Assembly: GCA_002747325.1 (NCBI GenBank)
Contig: PDOZ01000018.1
Location: forward strand, 1 to 35,065
From: Rhodobacterales bacterium
GTDB taxonomy: Bacteria > Pseudomonadota > Alphaproteobacteria > Rhodobacterales > Rhodobacteraceae
Length of the DNA: 35,065 bases
Direction: 5' to 3'
Position numbers and translations under genes: made by a program. Of the stretch, positions 23,870 through 32,458 are shown in pieces. The notes under the pieces are model-generated. The model saw nothing but the letters and a program-made list of their open reading frames with translations, was not told the DNA's origin and did not search any database. The stretch's first letter is position 1. Each line of letters begins with the position of its first letter.

Positions 23870-25444
23870 ATGACCGATCCCAAACAGCACGACCGCCTCC
23901 TTATTATCGACTTCGGCAGCCAGGTGACGCAGCTCATCGCCCGTCGCCTGCGCGAACTCGATACCTATTGCGAAATCCACCCCTATCAGAACGTCACCGA
24001 CGCCTTTCTCGCCGAATTTGCACCGAAAGCGGTGATTCTGTCCGGAGGGCCGGATAGTGTGACGCGCGAAGGCTCGCCGCGCCCGCCCGCCTCGGTGTTT
24101 GAACTGGGCGTGCCGGTGCTGGGAATTTGCTACGGACAACAGGTGATGATGCAGATGCTCGGCGGTCGGGTCGAGGTCGGGACGGACAGCGCCGAGGGCA
24201 ATGCCGAATTTGGCCGCGCCTTTGTCACCGAGACCCAGCCACTCGACCTGCTGCAAGGCTGGTATCAGGACGGGCCGGAACAGGTCTGGATGAGCCATGG
24301 CGACCATGTGGCCGAACTGGCCCCCGGTTTCGAGGTCTGCGCGACCTCCCCCGGCGCCCCCTTCGCCATCACCGCCGACAAGGCGCGCCATTTCTATGCC
24401 GTGCAGTTTCACCCGGAAGTGCATCACACGCCGAATGGCCGCGCGCTTTTTAAGGAATTCCTGCGCCTTGCGGGCTTCAGCGGCGACTGGACCATGGGCG
24501 CCTACCGCGAGGAAGCGATTGCCAAAATCCGCGCGCAGGTGGGCGGCAAACAGGTGATTTGCGGCTTGTCCGGCGGGGTCGACAGCTCGGTCGCGGCGGT
24601 GTTGCTGCATGAGGCGATCGGCGATCAGCTGACCTGCGTTTTCGTTGACCACGGGCTGTTGCGCAAGGGCGAGGCCGAAGAGGTCGTGACCATGTTCCGC
24701 GACCATTACAACATGCACCTGATCCATGCGGATGAACAGGAACTATTCCTGTCCGCGCTGGAGGGCGAGAGCGACCCGGAAACCAAACGCAAGACCATCG
24801 GCAAGCTGTTCATCGACGTGTTCCAGAAACATGCCGACGAGATCGATGGGGCGGAATTCCTCGCTCAGGGCACACTTTACCCCGACGTGATCGAAAGCGT
24901 GTCGTTTTCCGGCGGGCCTTCCGTGACCATCAAATCGCACCACAATGTCGGCGGGTTGCCGGAAAAGATGGGGCTGAAACTGGTCGAACCGCTGCGCGAA
25001 TTGTTCAAGGACGAGGTGCGCGCTCTGGGCCGCGAGCTGGGCCTGCCCGCAAGCTTCATCGGCCGCCACCCCTTCCCCGGCCCCGGCCTCGCCATCCGCT
25101 GCCCCGGCGAAATCACCCGCGCCAAACTCGACATCCTGCGCGAAGCGGACGCGGTCTATATCGACCAGATCCGCAAACACGGGCTCTATGACGAAATCTG
25201 GCAAGCCTTCGTCGCCATCCTGCCGGTGCGCACGGTGGGCGTCATGGGCGACGGACGCACCTACGACTACGCCTGCGCCCTGCGCGCCGTGACCTCCGTC
25301 GACGGTATGACCGCGGATTACTACCCGTTCAGCCACGAATTCTTAGGCGAAACCGCCACCCGCATCATCAACGAAGTTCCCGGCATCAACCGCGTGACCT
25401 ACGACATCACCTCCAAACCGCCGGGCACGATCGAGTGGGAATAA
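23870..25444 (+). CDS. guaA: GMP synthase (glutamine-hydrolysing)
   Basis: 524 residues; converts XMP, glutamine and ATP to GMP. The class I glutamine amidotransferase domain (about 1-200) has [17 protein letters not shown], the nucleophile Cys in [20 protein letters not shown] and the His/Glu pair in [13 protein letters not shown]. The ATP pyrophosphatase domain has the P loop [20 protein letters not shown], and the C-terminal dimerisation domain runs from [15 protein letters not shown] to the end [10 protein letters not shown]. No strong ribosome site precedes ATG 23870, and repeat copy D lies in the leader. Confidence 0.97.
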   Translation: MTDPKQHDRLLIIDFGSQVTQLIARRLRELDTYCEIHPYQNVTDAFLAEFAPKAVILSGGPDSVTREGSPRPPASVFELGVPVLGICYGQQVMMQMLGGRVEVGTDSAEGNAEFGRAFVTETQPLDLLQGWYQDGPEQVWMSHGDHVAELAPGFEVCATSPGAPFAITADKARHFYAVQFHPEVHHTPNGRALFKEFLRLAGFSGDWTMGAYREEAIAKIRAQVGGKQVICGLSGGVDSSVAAVLLHEAIGDQLTCVFVDHGLLRKGEAEEVVTMFRDHYNMHLIHADEQELFLSALEGESDPETKRKTIGKLFIDVFQKHADEIDGAEFLAQGTLYPDVIESVSFSGGPSVTIKSHHNVGGLPEKMGLKLVEPLRELFKDEVRALGRELGLPASFIGRHPFPGPGLAIRCPGEITRAKLDILREADAVYIDQIRKHGLYDEIWQAFVAILPVRTVGVMGDGRTYDYACALRAVTSVDGMTADYYPFSHEFLGETATRIINEVPGINRVTYDITSKPPGTIEWE

Positions 25445-25461
25445 GGCGGACCGCGCCTTCC

Positions 25462-25536
25462 TAAAGCACCCCCAAACGCAGGTTTTATCCCCGCAAAATG
25501 CGGATAAAATCGCGCGTCTAAAGCTGAACGTGCTTA
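25462..25536. repeat. Second type of nested palindrome, downstream of guaA
   Basis: Outer arms TAAAGCAC (25462-25469) and GTGCTTA (25530-25536). Inner perfect arms TTTTATCC/GGATAAAA (25483-25490 and 25502-25509) are extended by CGCA/TGCG. It is not related in sequence to copies A-D. It may end the guaA transcript, but no clear T run follows. Confidence 0.6.
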
Positions 25537-25572
25537 ATCAAACTGCCGTGACCCCAACAAAACCACGCCCCC

Positions 25573-25595
25573 CTTCTTCTTAGCACAAATACTCA
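25573..25595 (-). repeat. 22-base recurring motif, copy 4
   Basis: CTTCTTCTTAG, CAC, AAATACTCA on the plus strand, so the motif reads leftward. It lies downstream of guaA. Confidence 0.75.
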
Positions 25596-25833
25596 AACCC
25601 CTGCCGCGCCACCCGCCGCCCCGCCGAAAACAGGATCGACCCTCTTCACGCATCCCGGCCCGGCCTTGCCCCAGACCGGATAGCCCTTCAGCGCCGCTTG
25701 AAACGTATTTGGCACTTCCGTTCGGGAAGCCTCTGGCTTGCTGCGCCCGTCTTCACCACTGTCGCCTTGTCACCCGAGGATTGATGATCGGTTGACGGGG
25801 CGGGGCTGAGGGGCTCGCCCCTCAGACTCCCCA

Positions 25834-25857
25834 GAGTATTTTTGCTAAGAAGAAGAC
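25834..25857 (+). repeat. 22-base recurring motif, copy 5
   Basis: GAGTATTTTTGCTAAGAAGAAG, preceded by the CTGAGGGG/CCCCTCAG hairpin. A truncated copy follows at 25931-25946 and supplies the stop codon of the ratA-like gene. Confidence 0.8.
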
Positions 25858-25936
25858 ACTATCAAAGCAAAACGCGCGGCGCTTCTTCGGAACGATCACG
25901 TTTTCGCGCTGAAACGGAATGCTTTGCCTGGTTTTG

Positions 25937-26416
25937 CTAAGAAGAGGCCGGTGGGGAAAGAATAACCGGCGCGCCGTATAGTTCCGTCGCCCGGTCCTCG
26001 AAGGCGCGCACGATGCGCAACATGCTTTCATGGAAGACCACCCCGATCAGCTTTTGCAAAATCGCGTTGCGGAACTCGAAGTCGACAAAGAAATTGACCT
26101 CGCAACCGTCACGATGCGGGTCGAAAATCCAGTGTGATTTCAGGTGTTTGAACGGCCCGTCGAGATAGGCCGTGTCGATGCGGGCGGCGGCGGGGTCGAG
26201 GATCACCCGGCTGCCGAACCTTTCCCGGAACACTTTGAAGGAAATCACCAGATCGGCGAGCATTTCCTCGCGGCCATCATCCAGCGGTGTGCGTGCGCGA
26301 ATGCGGGCGGCGGAATTCCACGGCAAAAACTCCGGGTAACGCGCCACATCGGCGACCAGATCATACATCTGCTCCGGCGCATAGGGAATGAGCTTGGTTT
26401 CTCGGTGTGTCGGCAC
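25937..26416 (-). CDS. RatA/Coq10-like START-domain protein
   Basis: 159 residues from GTG 26416 (AAGGGG six bases upstream; reads [20 protein letters not shown]). Polyketide cyclase/START fold with [20 protein letters not shown] and [22 protein letters not shown] in the family positions, and [20 protein letters not shown] at the C terminus. Relatives either help ubiquinone function (COQ10) or are labelled RatA toxin from E. coli; there is no antitoxin next to it here, so a respiratory quinone role is more natural. The last codons and TAG stop come from a partial copy of the 22-base motif. Divergent from hpt. Confidence 0.85.
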   Translation of the reverse strand: MPTHRETKLIPYAPEQMYDLVADVARYPEFLPWNSAARIRARTPLDDGREEMLADLVISFKVFRERFGSRVILDPAAARIDTAYLDGPFKHLKSHWIFDPHRDGCEVNFFVDFEFRNAILQKLIGVVFHESMLRIVRAFEDRATELYGAPVILSPPASS

Positions 26417-26432
26417 TGGTTGCCCCTTGTTT

Positions 26433-26465
26433 ACCTGCCTCAGACATTTCATAACCAAGGCAGGT
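26433..26465. promoter_or_regulatory. Inverted repeat in the ratA/hpt gap
   Basis: ACCTGCCT and AGGCAGGT (8-base perfect arms, 17-base spacer) with TTTTC after the second arm on the plus strand, 13 bases before the hpt ATG. Either a divergent operator or a terminator-like leader hairpin of hpt. Confidence 0.45.
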
Positions 26466-26482
26466 TTTTCAAGGGGGATACG

Positions 26483-27025
26483 ATGCCGACGCGTCCATAT
26501 GTCATCGACCAAATGATTTCCGCCAAGGCAATTGCCGCGCGCGTCGAAGCGTTGGCGCAGGAAATTCATGACACCTTTGCCGATACGGACAAGCTGGTGG
26601 TGGCGGGCCTGCTGCGCGGCTCGTTTGTTTTTATCGCCGACATCGTGCGCGAGATTGACCTGCCGGTGGAGGTGGATTTCATCGAGGCCAGCTCCTACGG
26701 CAACGCCACCGAAAGCTCGCGGGAAGTGCGTATTCTCAAGGACTTACGCGGTGATATTGCCGGGCGGGACGTGCTTTTGGTTGAAGACATCGTCGATACC
26801 GGGCACACGCTGAAACAGGTGATTGCGCTGCTCAAAACCCGGGAACCGGCCCGGCTGCGCACCTGCGCTTTGCTCGACAAGCCTTCGCGTCGGGAGGTTG
26901 ACGTGCGCGCCGATTGGACCGGCTTTGAAATCCCCGACGAATTTGTCGTCGGCTATGGCATTGATTTTGCACAGAGAAACCGAAACCTGCCCTATATCGG
27001 CAAGGTCCGGTTTACCGACACATGA
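26483..27025 (+). CDS. hpt: Hypoxanthine phosphoribosyltransferase
   Basis: 180 residues. It salvages hypoxanthine (and guanine) with PRPP to IMP/GMP. N-terminal [20 protein letters not shown]; flexible-loop region with SSYGN; PRPP-binding motif [14 protein letters not shown] (about residues 95-110); and C-terminal base-binding segment [31 protein letters not shown] precedes ATG 26483. The stop overlaps the start of the next small gene (ATGA). Confidence 0.95.
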   Translation: MPTRPYVIDQMISAKAIAARVEALAQEIHDTFADTDKLVVAGLLRGSFVFIADIVREIDLPVEVDFIEASSYGNATESSREVRILKDLRGDIAGRDVLLVEDIVDTGHTLKQVIALLKTREPARLRTCALLDKPSRREVDVRADWTGFEIPDEFVVGYGIDFAQRNRNLPYIGKVRFTDT

Positions 27026-27195
27026 ACATCCGTCACTTCGCCCGCATGGCCAAATGGGCACGCAACCCACCCTCCGCCGGGCGGGTGAAGCTGGTGCTGG
27101 CCATCATCGCGATTGCCCTAGTGATCGTCGGGCTGGAAAAACTCTTCGGCACTCCGGAATGGATGCAGATCGACCGCCTGAAGCCAAGGCGTTAA
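27022..27195 (+). CDS. Small single-pass membrane protein coupled to hpt
   Basis: 57 residues: [57 protein letters not shown]. One membrane helix (about 21-38) flanked by basic N terminus and a short tail. The four-base overlap with the hpt stop (ATGA) and high GC third positions support that it is real. Small proteins of this pattern are, as I recall, common beside hpt in Rhodobacterales; function unknown. The motif CTTCTTCTTAG follows its stop immediately. Confidence 0.72.
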   Translation: MNIRHFARMAKWARNPPSAGRVKLVLAIIAIALVIVGLEKLFGTPEWMQIDRLKPRR

Positions 27196-27208
27196 CTTCT
27201 TCTTAGTC

Positions 27209-27305
27209 AGAGCGAAATAGATTCAACTCGCATCCCGCATCAAAACGCGCGTTCGACTGGAGGGAGAGGCAGCGACTTTTGATTCCGTTATAACTATTTC
27301 TGCTC
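27209..27305 (+). repeat. Nested-palindrome repeat, copy C, inserted in a 22-base motif
   Basis: Arms AGAGCGAAATAG and CTATTTCTGCTC, inner ATCAAAA/TTTTGAT, core CGCGTTCGACTGGAGGGAGAGGCAGCGA. The central hairpin of copy A is absent. Left of it is CTTCTTCTTAG (27196-27206) and right of it AATACTCAC (27308-27316), the two halves of the 22-base motif, so this copy appears to have entered an existing motif. Confidence 0.75.
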
Positions 27306-27361
27306 AGAATACTCACAATACCGAATCGCCAAAGCCCGGCCCTCTCAGGAGATCAAAGGCC

Positions 27362-28315
27362 TCACCGCATCCCCGCCAGTTTGGCCTCCCGGTTTTGCCG
27401 CAAGCGCTCAAAATCATCCCCCGCATGATAGGAGGATCTCGTCAGCGGCGTGGCGGAAACCATGAGGAACCCCTTACCGTAAGCGGCTTTTTCATAGCTC
27501 TTGAACTCGTCCGGCGTCACAAACCGCATCACCGCATGGTGTTTGGGCGTCGGTTGCAGATATTGCCCGATGGTCAGAAAGTCGATATCGGCGGCGCGCA
27601 TGTCGTCCATCACCTGCTTGACCCCCTGCGCATCTTCGCCAAGGCCAACCATGATGCCGGACTTGGTAAACATCGACGGGTCCAGCTCTTTCACCCGCTG
27701 CAACAGTCGCAGCGAGTGAAAATACCGCGCGCCGGGGCGCACCGTTGGGTAAAGGCCCGGCACGGTTTCGAGGTTATGGTTAAACACGTCCGGCCGCGCT
27801 TCCACCACAGTCTCCAGCACCGACGGATCGCATTTCAGGAAGTCCGGCGTCAGAATCTCAATCGTGGTATCCGGCGAACGGTGGCGCACAGCGCGAATGG
27901 TCTGGGCAAAATGTTCCGCGCCGCCATCTTCGACGTCGTCGCGGTCCACCGAGGTAATCACCACATGCTTCAGCCCCAGTTTCTGCACCGCATGCGCCAC
28001 CCGACCCGGCTCAAACGGGTCCAGATCATCCGGCCGCCCGGTTGCGACGTTGCAAAAGGTGCAACCACGGGTGCAAATCTCGCCCATGATCATCATGGTG
28101 GCATGACCACGCGACCAGCACTCCCCCGCATTGGGGCACGCCGCCTCTTCGCAAACCGTCGAGAGCTTATGCTCGCGCATGATTTTGTGGGTCTCGGCAT
28201 AGCCGCTTCCCCCCGGCGCACGCACCCGGATCCAGCTCGGCTTCTTCGGCTGGGCATTGTCCTTCCGATGCGCCTTTTCCGGGTGGCGCTGATCGGGGAT
28301 CTTCAAGTCGCGCAT
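27362..28315 (-). CDS. lipA: Lipoyl synthase
   Basis: 317 residues. Radical SAM enzyme that inserts two sulfurs into octanoyl groups on the E2 and H proteins. The auxiliary cluster motif is [12 protein letters not shown] (about residues 55-66), the radical SAM motif is [10 protein letters not shown] (about 81-90), and the conserved C-terminal R-S-S-Y-H-A motif is present. Other conserved blocks: [30 protein letters not shown] and [19 protein letters not shown] precedes the ATG. Its own promoter region follows at 28316-28400. Confidence 0.97.
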   Translation of the reverse strand: MRDLKIPDQRHPEKAHRKDNAQPKKPSWIRVRAPGGSGYAETHKIMREHKLSTVCEEAACPNAGECWSRGHATMMIMGEICTRGCTFCNVATGRPDDLDPFEPGRVAHAVQKLGLKHVVITSVDRDDVEDGGAEHFAQTIRAVRHRSPDTTIEILTPDFLKCDPSVLETVVEARPDVFNHNLETVPGLYPTVRPGARYFHSLRLLQRVKELDPSMFTKSGIMVGLGEDAQGVKQVMDDMRAADIDFLTIGQYLQPTPKHHAVMRFVTPDEFKSYEKAAYGKGFLMVSATPLTRSSYHAGDDFERLRQNREAKLAGMR

Positions 28316-28520
28316 ATTTCCTCCGGGGGCTGCAACTGGCTATTCCGCTCCGTCCAATATACGCCGAAACATCGCCTTGTCACAAGCAAAGCGCGCAGGG
28401 CGATATGATTGAGGCGCATAGCTCCGCCGCCAGTATTGCCCACTCTTTCATTACTTCATCGTCACTCTCCTTTTTCTCCCGCCCCAAACCAAGGCGAATC
28501 AAATCTTGAAAATCTACCCG

Positions 28521-28549
28521 TTGCACCCTCCTTGGAATAATTCTAACAT
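28521..28549 (+). promoter_or_regulatory. Promoter of the peroxiredoxin gene
   Basis: TTGCAC (28521-28526), 17-base spacer, TAACAT (28544-28549), 60 bases before the ATG. The remainder of the 28316-28608 gap is lower in GC and holds no gene I can support. Confidence 0.5.
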
Positions 28550-28608
28550 TGCGGCAGCGCGGCGCTTGCGCCCAGTGTAACCTCAATCCATTAAAAGGAA
28601 GTTAACAA

Positions 28609-29148
28609 ATGAAAGAAGGCATCCGCCTCCCCGACGTCACCTTCAAGACCCGTGTGCGCGATGAGAGCGTTGGCGGGCCGAACCCGTATCGCTGGCAGGA
28701 TATGACCACCGCCGATTACTTCGCCGGCAAGCGTGTCGTGCTGTTCTCGTTGCCCGGCGCCTTCACCCCGACCTGCTCAACCTATCAGCTGCCCGGTTTT
28801 GAAAACGGCGCAGCGGATTTCGCGGCCGAGGGCATCGACGAGATTTACTGCATGTCGGTCAATGACAGCTTCGTGATGAACAAATGGGCCGAGGCGCAGG
28901 AGCTGAAAAACGTCAAGGTGATCCCGGACGGGTCCGGCGAGTTCACCCGCAAGGTCGGGATGTTGGTGCAGAAGGACAATCTTGGCTTCGGCGCGCGGTC
29001 CTGGCGCTATGCGGCGGTGGTGAATGACGGCGTCGTTGAGGCTTGGTTTGAAGAGCCCGGCCGTGCGGACAACCATGGCGAAGACCCCTACGGCGAAAGC
29101 GCGCCGGAAACTGTTCTGGCCTGGCTGAAGGCGCACAAGAAGGGCTAA
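28609..29148 (+). CDS. Peroxiredoxin, Prx5/AhpE-like
   Basis: 179 residues. Active-site block VLFSLPGAFTPTCSTYQLPG with the peroxidatic Cys in TPTC. Other features: QELKNVKVIPDGSGEFTRKV and GARSWRYAAVVNDGVVEAWF. This is the Prx5 group (glutaredoxin or glutathione linked in many bacteria) acting on peroxides in the cytoplasm. AAAAGGAAG precedes the ATG and a terminator follows. It may be the main peroxidase of this type here, given the broken Bcp gene at the left edge of the window. Confidence 0.92.
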   Translation: MKEGIRLPDVTFKTRVRDESVGGPNPYRWQDMTTADYFAGKRVVLFSLPGAFTPTCSTYQLPGFENGAADFAAEGIDEIYCMSVNDSFVMNKWAEAQELKNVKVIPDGSGEFTRKVGMLVQKDNLGFGARSWRYAAVVNDGVVEAWFEEPGRADNHGEDPYGESAPETVLAWLKAHKKG

Positions 29149-29168
29149 AGCCCGTTCCAATGAACAAG

Positions 29169-29196
29169 AAAGGCCGCCTCTTTGGGCGGCCTTTTT
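29169..29196 (+). terminator. Terminator of the peroxiredoxin gene
   Basis: AAAGGCCGCC/GGCGGCCTTT stem, then T run. It also lies between convergent genes. Confidence 0.9.
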
Positions 29197-29222
29197 CTAT
29201 TTTCCGGCGGAATTTCTTACAA

Positions 29223-29756
29223 TTATTCAGCAGCTTCGCTGCTTTCCGCCGGTTCCTTTGCAGCCTTTTCAGGCGCCTCTTTTACAGCCTCGGAGGACGC
29301 CTCTTTCGAAGCGCGCGGTTTGCGGCTGCGGGACCGGCGCGGCTTGGTTTCCGGGGTTTCGACCAGCCCGGAATCGCCTTCGGCCTGCACCGCATCGGAC
29401 GGCGCGTCTTCACTCGCCTCTTTCTCCGCCCGCTGCGCCTCGCGCTCACGCTGCTTTTGCATCTGGCGCTCGCGGTTGGCCGCATCCGCCGCCTGTCGCT
29501 TTTCTTCCGCGTCGCGCTGCGCTTCGGTCAACAGCCGGGTGTAATGCTCCGCGTGCTGCTGGAAGTTTTCACCCGCCACCCGGTCATTGGCCAGAAAAGC
29601 ATCGCGGGCCAGTTGGGCATATTTGTCGATGATTTGCTGCGGCGTGCCGCGCACCTTGCCTTCTGGCCCGGAACTGTCAAACACCCGGTTGATATTGTTG
29701 GCGGGCGAGCGGTTGTTGCGCGACTTGCCGCGCGAACGTGATTTCGATGATCTCAT
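29223..29756 (-). CDS. DUF4167 domain protein
   Basis: 177 residues. Basic N-terminal start MRSSKSRSRGKSRNNRSPAN, then the conserved block INRVFDSSGPEGKVRGTPQQ and IIDKYAQLARDAFLANDRVA, then GENFQQHAEHYTRLLTEAQR. The remainder is a low-complexity Lys/Arg/Glu/Ala tail. The family is alphaproteobacterial, always near prfA-prmC, with a nucleic-acid-binding look; function unknown. It lies downstream of prmC in the same direction after a 299-base gap. Confidence 0.9.
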   Translation of the reverse strand: MRSSKSRSRGKSRNNRSPANNINRVFDSSGPEGKVRGTPQQIIDKYAQLARDAFLANDRVAGENFQQHAEHYTRLLTEAQRDAEEKRQAADAANRERQMQKQREREAQRAEKEASEDAPSDAVQAEGDSGLVETPETKPRRSRSRKPRASKEASSEAVKEAPEKAAKEPAESSEAAE

Positions 29757-30055
29757 CAGCTATTATTCCAGCTTTGCAAGCCTGTCCTTAAAAGCTACCC
29801 GGCACGGAGCCAGCCCGCACCTGTCCTCATTTCCCGCAAAAACGCGAGTGCTGCGCCGACTTCCAACCTGTCCCAGCGGGCGCGTTTGTCGGAATTTCGG
29901 GCGATCCGTGACCGGCATATCCTGCTCCAGCCACGCCCCTGCCTAGCCAGCCCCGCGCCGCGTGACAAGAGGAAAACCGGAAAACGCCGCGATTTACATC
30001 ATTTTTCCTGTTTCTGGCAGAGATTCGTTACGATTCGGTTAATGGAAACCGGATT
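29757..30055 (-). promoter_or_regulatory. Gap before the DUF4167 gene, with three CCTGTCC repeats
   Basis: No gene is supported here. CCTGTCC occurs at 29781, 29820 and 29867 (GGACAGG on the coding strand of DUF4167), spaced 39 and 47 bases. GANTC sites lie close to the prmC end. This is likely the promoter and leader of the DUF4167 gene. The repeats may be a binding site. Confidence 0.3.
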
Positions 30056-30859
30056 TCAGGCCCTTTTCGCAGCAATAACCCGGTCGCGCCCGGCGAGATC
30101 GGTATGGCAGCGCACCTGTGCAAACCCGGCATTGTGCAGGATTTGCTGCACCGCCGCCCCCTGTGTCACGCCGATTTCCAGCAGCAGGCATCCGCCGGGG
30201 GAAAGATGCGCGGGGGCACAGGCAGCAATGGCGCGGTAAGCGATCAGCCCGTCCGCCCCGTCGGTCAGCGCGCCGCGCGGTTCAAAGTTCAGTTCCGGCG
30301 CCAGCCCGGTCATTTCCGTCGCCGCGATATAGGGCGGGTTGGACACGATCAGGTCGAAACGCCCGTCCAGCGGCGCGCACCAGCTGCCCTGCCGAAATTC
30401 CAGCGCCACCCCGGTTGCCGCCGCATTTTCCTGCGCAATCTCCAGCGCCGCGTCGGAAATATCCGTCGCAACGCCGCGCGCCCCGGGCCATTCCGCGGCC
30501 AGCGAGATAGCGATGGCGCCGGATCCAGTGCCCAGATCGGCGAAGCGTCCGGGCCTGCCGCCTTCCAGTGCCAGCTCGATAAGCAATTCGGTTTCTGCCC
30601 TTGGGTCAAGCACTTGCGGGCCGACCTTAAAGCGATGCTTCCAGAAATCGCGGTAGCCCAGAAGGTGCGACATCGGCTCGTGGGCGCGCCGCCGGCCGAT
30701 CAGGTTTTCAAACCGCGCGCGGGCCGCGTCGGTGAAATCCGCTGCCTCCGCCCGATGCAGCTTTTGCCCCAGCGCCAGTTCCAGCAATCGCCGCACCTCG
30801 CGCGGCTCCAGCCCCGCCGCCAGACGCAGCGCATCGCGCGCCCAATCCGTGCCGCTCAC
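30056..30859 (-). CDS. prmC: Release factor glutamine methyltransferase
   Basis: 267 residues. N-terminal helical domain, then a SAM-binding methyltransferase domain with motif [16 protein letters not shown] and the catalytic NPPY motif ([12 protein letters not shown]). It methylates the GGQ glutamine of release factors 1 and 2. The ATG overlaps the prfA stop by four bases (ATGA), tying it to its substrate. Confidence 0.96.
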   Translation of the reverse strand: MSGTDWARDALRLAAGLEPREVRRLLELALGQKLHRAEAADFTDAARARFENLIGRRRAHEPMSHLLGYRDFWKHRFKVGPQVLDPRAETELLIELALEGGRPGRFADLGTGSGAIAISLAAEWPGARGVATDISDAALEIAQENAAATGVALEFRQGSWCAPLDGRFDLIVSNPPYIAATEMTGLAPELNFEPRGALTDGADGLIAYRAIAACAPAHLSPGGCLLLEIGVTQGAAVQQILHNAGFAQVRCHTDLAGRDRVIAAKRA

Positions 30860-31911
30860 CCCCGCATCTCCGCCAGTTTCGCCGCCTGTTCCTCAGCGAT
30901 CAACGCGTCGATGGTCTCGGTCAGGTCGCCCGCGAGAATGGCGTCGAGCTTATAAAGCGTCAGGCCGATGCGGTGATCGGTCATGCGGCCTTGCGGGAAG
31001 TTGTAGGTGCGGATGCGCTCGGAGCGGTCGCCGGTGCCGACCTGCGCGGCGCGGGTTTCCGAACGCTCCTGATGCGCGCGCTGCCGTTCCAGATCATAGA
31101 GCCGGGTTTTCAGCACCTGCATGGCAATTTCGCGGTTGCGGTGCTGGGATTTTTCCGAGGAAACCACGACGATGCCGCTGGGAATATGGGTGATGCGGAC
31201 CGCCGAATCGGTGGTGTTGACGTGCTGCCCCCCCGCCCCGGAAGCCCGCATCGTGTCGACGCGGATATCGGCCGGGTTGACCTCAATGTCCACATCCTCC
31301 GCTTCCGGCAGCACCGCCACCGTCGCCGCCGAGGTATGAATGCGCCCGCCGCTCTCGGTTTCCGGCACCCGCTGCACCCGATGCACACCGCTTTCGAATT
31401 TCAGCCGCGCAAAGACGTTTTCGCCCTTGATATGGGCGGTGACCTCCTTGATTCCGCCCAACTCGGTCTGGGTCTCGGAGAGGATGTCAAAGCTCCAGCC
31501 CTGACTTTCCGCGTAACGCTGATACATGCGCAGCAAATCGCCCGCGAAGAGCGACGCCTCGTCGCCGCCGGTGCCGGGGCGGATCTCCAGAATGGCCGGG
31601 CGGCTGTCGGCGGCGTCACGCGGCAAAAGCGCAATTTCCAGCGCCCGTTCCGCTTCCGGCAGCCGCGCGCGCAGGTCCGGCAATTCCTCCTCCGCCAACG
31701 CCCGCATTTCCGCGTCTTCCAGCATCTCTTCCGCCTCCGCAAGATCGGCCAGAAGCTGTTGATAGGCGTCGATCTTACCCACAACCGGGCGCAATTCGGC
31801 ATATTCACGCCCCAGCCGGGCGATCTCGTCGCCGGACAGGGCCTCGTTCATCTGCGCTTCGATAAATTCGAAACGCTCGCGAATGGCGGTGAGTTTTTCC
31901 TGTGGAACCAT
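30856..31911 (-). CDS. prfA: Peptide chain release factor 1
   Basis: 351 residues from ATG 31911 ([20 protein letters not shown]); an upstream start at 31929 would add six residues. The stop-codon recognition P-x-T motif is PET in [19 protein letters not shown]. The catalytic GGQ lies in [20 protein letters not shown]. The C-terminal [20 protein letters not shown] is diagnostic for RF1. Recognises UAA and UAG. Confidence 0.97.
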   Translation of the reverse strand: MVPQEKLTAIRERFEFIEAQMNEALSGDEIARLGREYAELRPVVGKIDAYQQLLADLAEAEEMLEDAEMRALAEEELPDLRARLPEAERALEIALLPRDAADSRPAILEIRPGTGGDEASLFAGDLLRMYQRYAESQGWSFDILSETQTELGGIKEVTAHIKGENVFARLKFESGVHRVQRVPETESGGRIHTSAATVAVLPEAEDVDIEVNPADIRVDTMRASGAGGQHVNTTDSAVRITHIPSGIVVVSSEKSQHRNREIAMQVLKTRLYDLERQRAHQERSETRAAQVGTGDRSERIRTYNFPQGRMTDHRIGLTLYKLDAILAGDLTETIDALIAEEQAAKLAEMRG

Positions 31912-31942
31912 GGGGAGGGCTTGGCGCAAATGGGCGCGCGCG

Positions 31943-32347
31943 TCAAGGATCGGCGTGCAGCGCGTTGAGCCAGCCCGCCACCCGCGCCGCGTTGACCCCG
32001 AAATCGGAACGCCCGATGGTGAGATGCGAATGAATGTGCAATCGGTCCTCCTCCTGCCAGATCACCGCAATGTCCGGAAAGCCCCAGAGGCGCGAGCGCG
32101 TGACCAGCGTCGTAACCTCGCCTGTCTCTAATATACGCGTGCGCGGGCTGTCAGCGGCGATCTTCACCAACCGCGCGGCGGCGTCCGGCGGTTGCCCGGC
32201 TTCCACCACCTTGACCCCGCCCGGCATCGGATGCACCCCCGGCTCCATCGGCCCGGGCCGCGCGCCGATCCGGTTTGTCGGCAGAGGCTTGACGCGCGGA
32301 TAAGCCAGAGCGGCAAGAATTGCGATGAGAATTAACACAATCTTCAT
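31943..32347 (-). CDS. DUF1499 family protein
   Basis: 134 residues with an N-terminal hydrophobic segment ([20 protein letters not shown]) acting as anchor or signal. The conserved part has the [20 protein letters not shown] block, then [20 protein letters not shown] and [20 protein letters not shown]. Function unknown. It is in line with, and 31 bases upstream of, prfA. Confidence 0.85.
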   Translation of the reverse strand: MKIVLILIAILAALAYPRVKPLPTNRIGARPGPMEPGVHPMPGGVKVVEAGQPPDAAARLVKIAADSPRTRILETGEVTTLVTRSRLWGFPDIAVIWQEEDRLHIHSHLTIGRSDFGVNAARVAGWLNALHADP

Positions 32348-32458
32348 TTTTATCCCTCATAAGATGGAATCAGATCATAGGAGACCCGAGTTAAGAACCC
32401 GTAAACGCCCGCAGAAAAAAGGAGATGCCTATTCGAAATACCTGAAATCCAACCCCTG

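Larger units (their letters stand above)
25537..25936. other. Gene-poor stretch with motif copies and a hairpin
   Basis: No convincing gene. It holds two full copies of the 22-base motif (25573-25595 minus, 25834-25857 plus), a partial one (25931-25946), and a hairpin CTGAGGGG-CTCG-CCCCTCAG (25806-25825) just before the plus-strand copy. A minus-strand frame of 58 codons without a start (25593-25769) has coding-like codon use and could be a gene remnant. Confidence 0.6.

Noticed and set aside
25937..26416. Toxin-antitoxin system (RatA label)
   Set aside because: No RatB-like or other antitoxin partner is adjacent; the START-domain protein is more likely a quinone-related protein.
28380..28586. 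Minus-strand frame of 68 codons between lipA and the peroxiredoxin gene
   Set aside because: It overlaps the peroxiredoxin promoter and has no family resemblance. A 23-codon inner frame (MKEWAILAAELCASIISPCA) behind an AGGAG-like site is conceivable but too weak to call.
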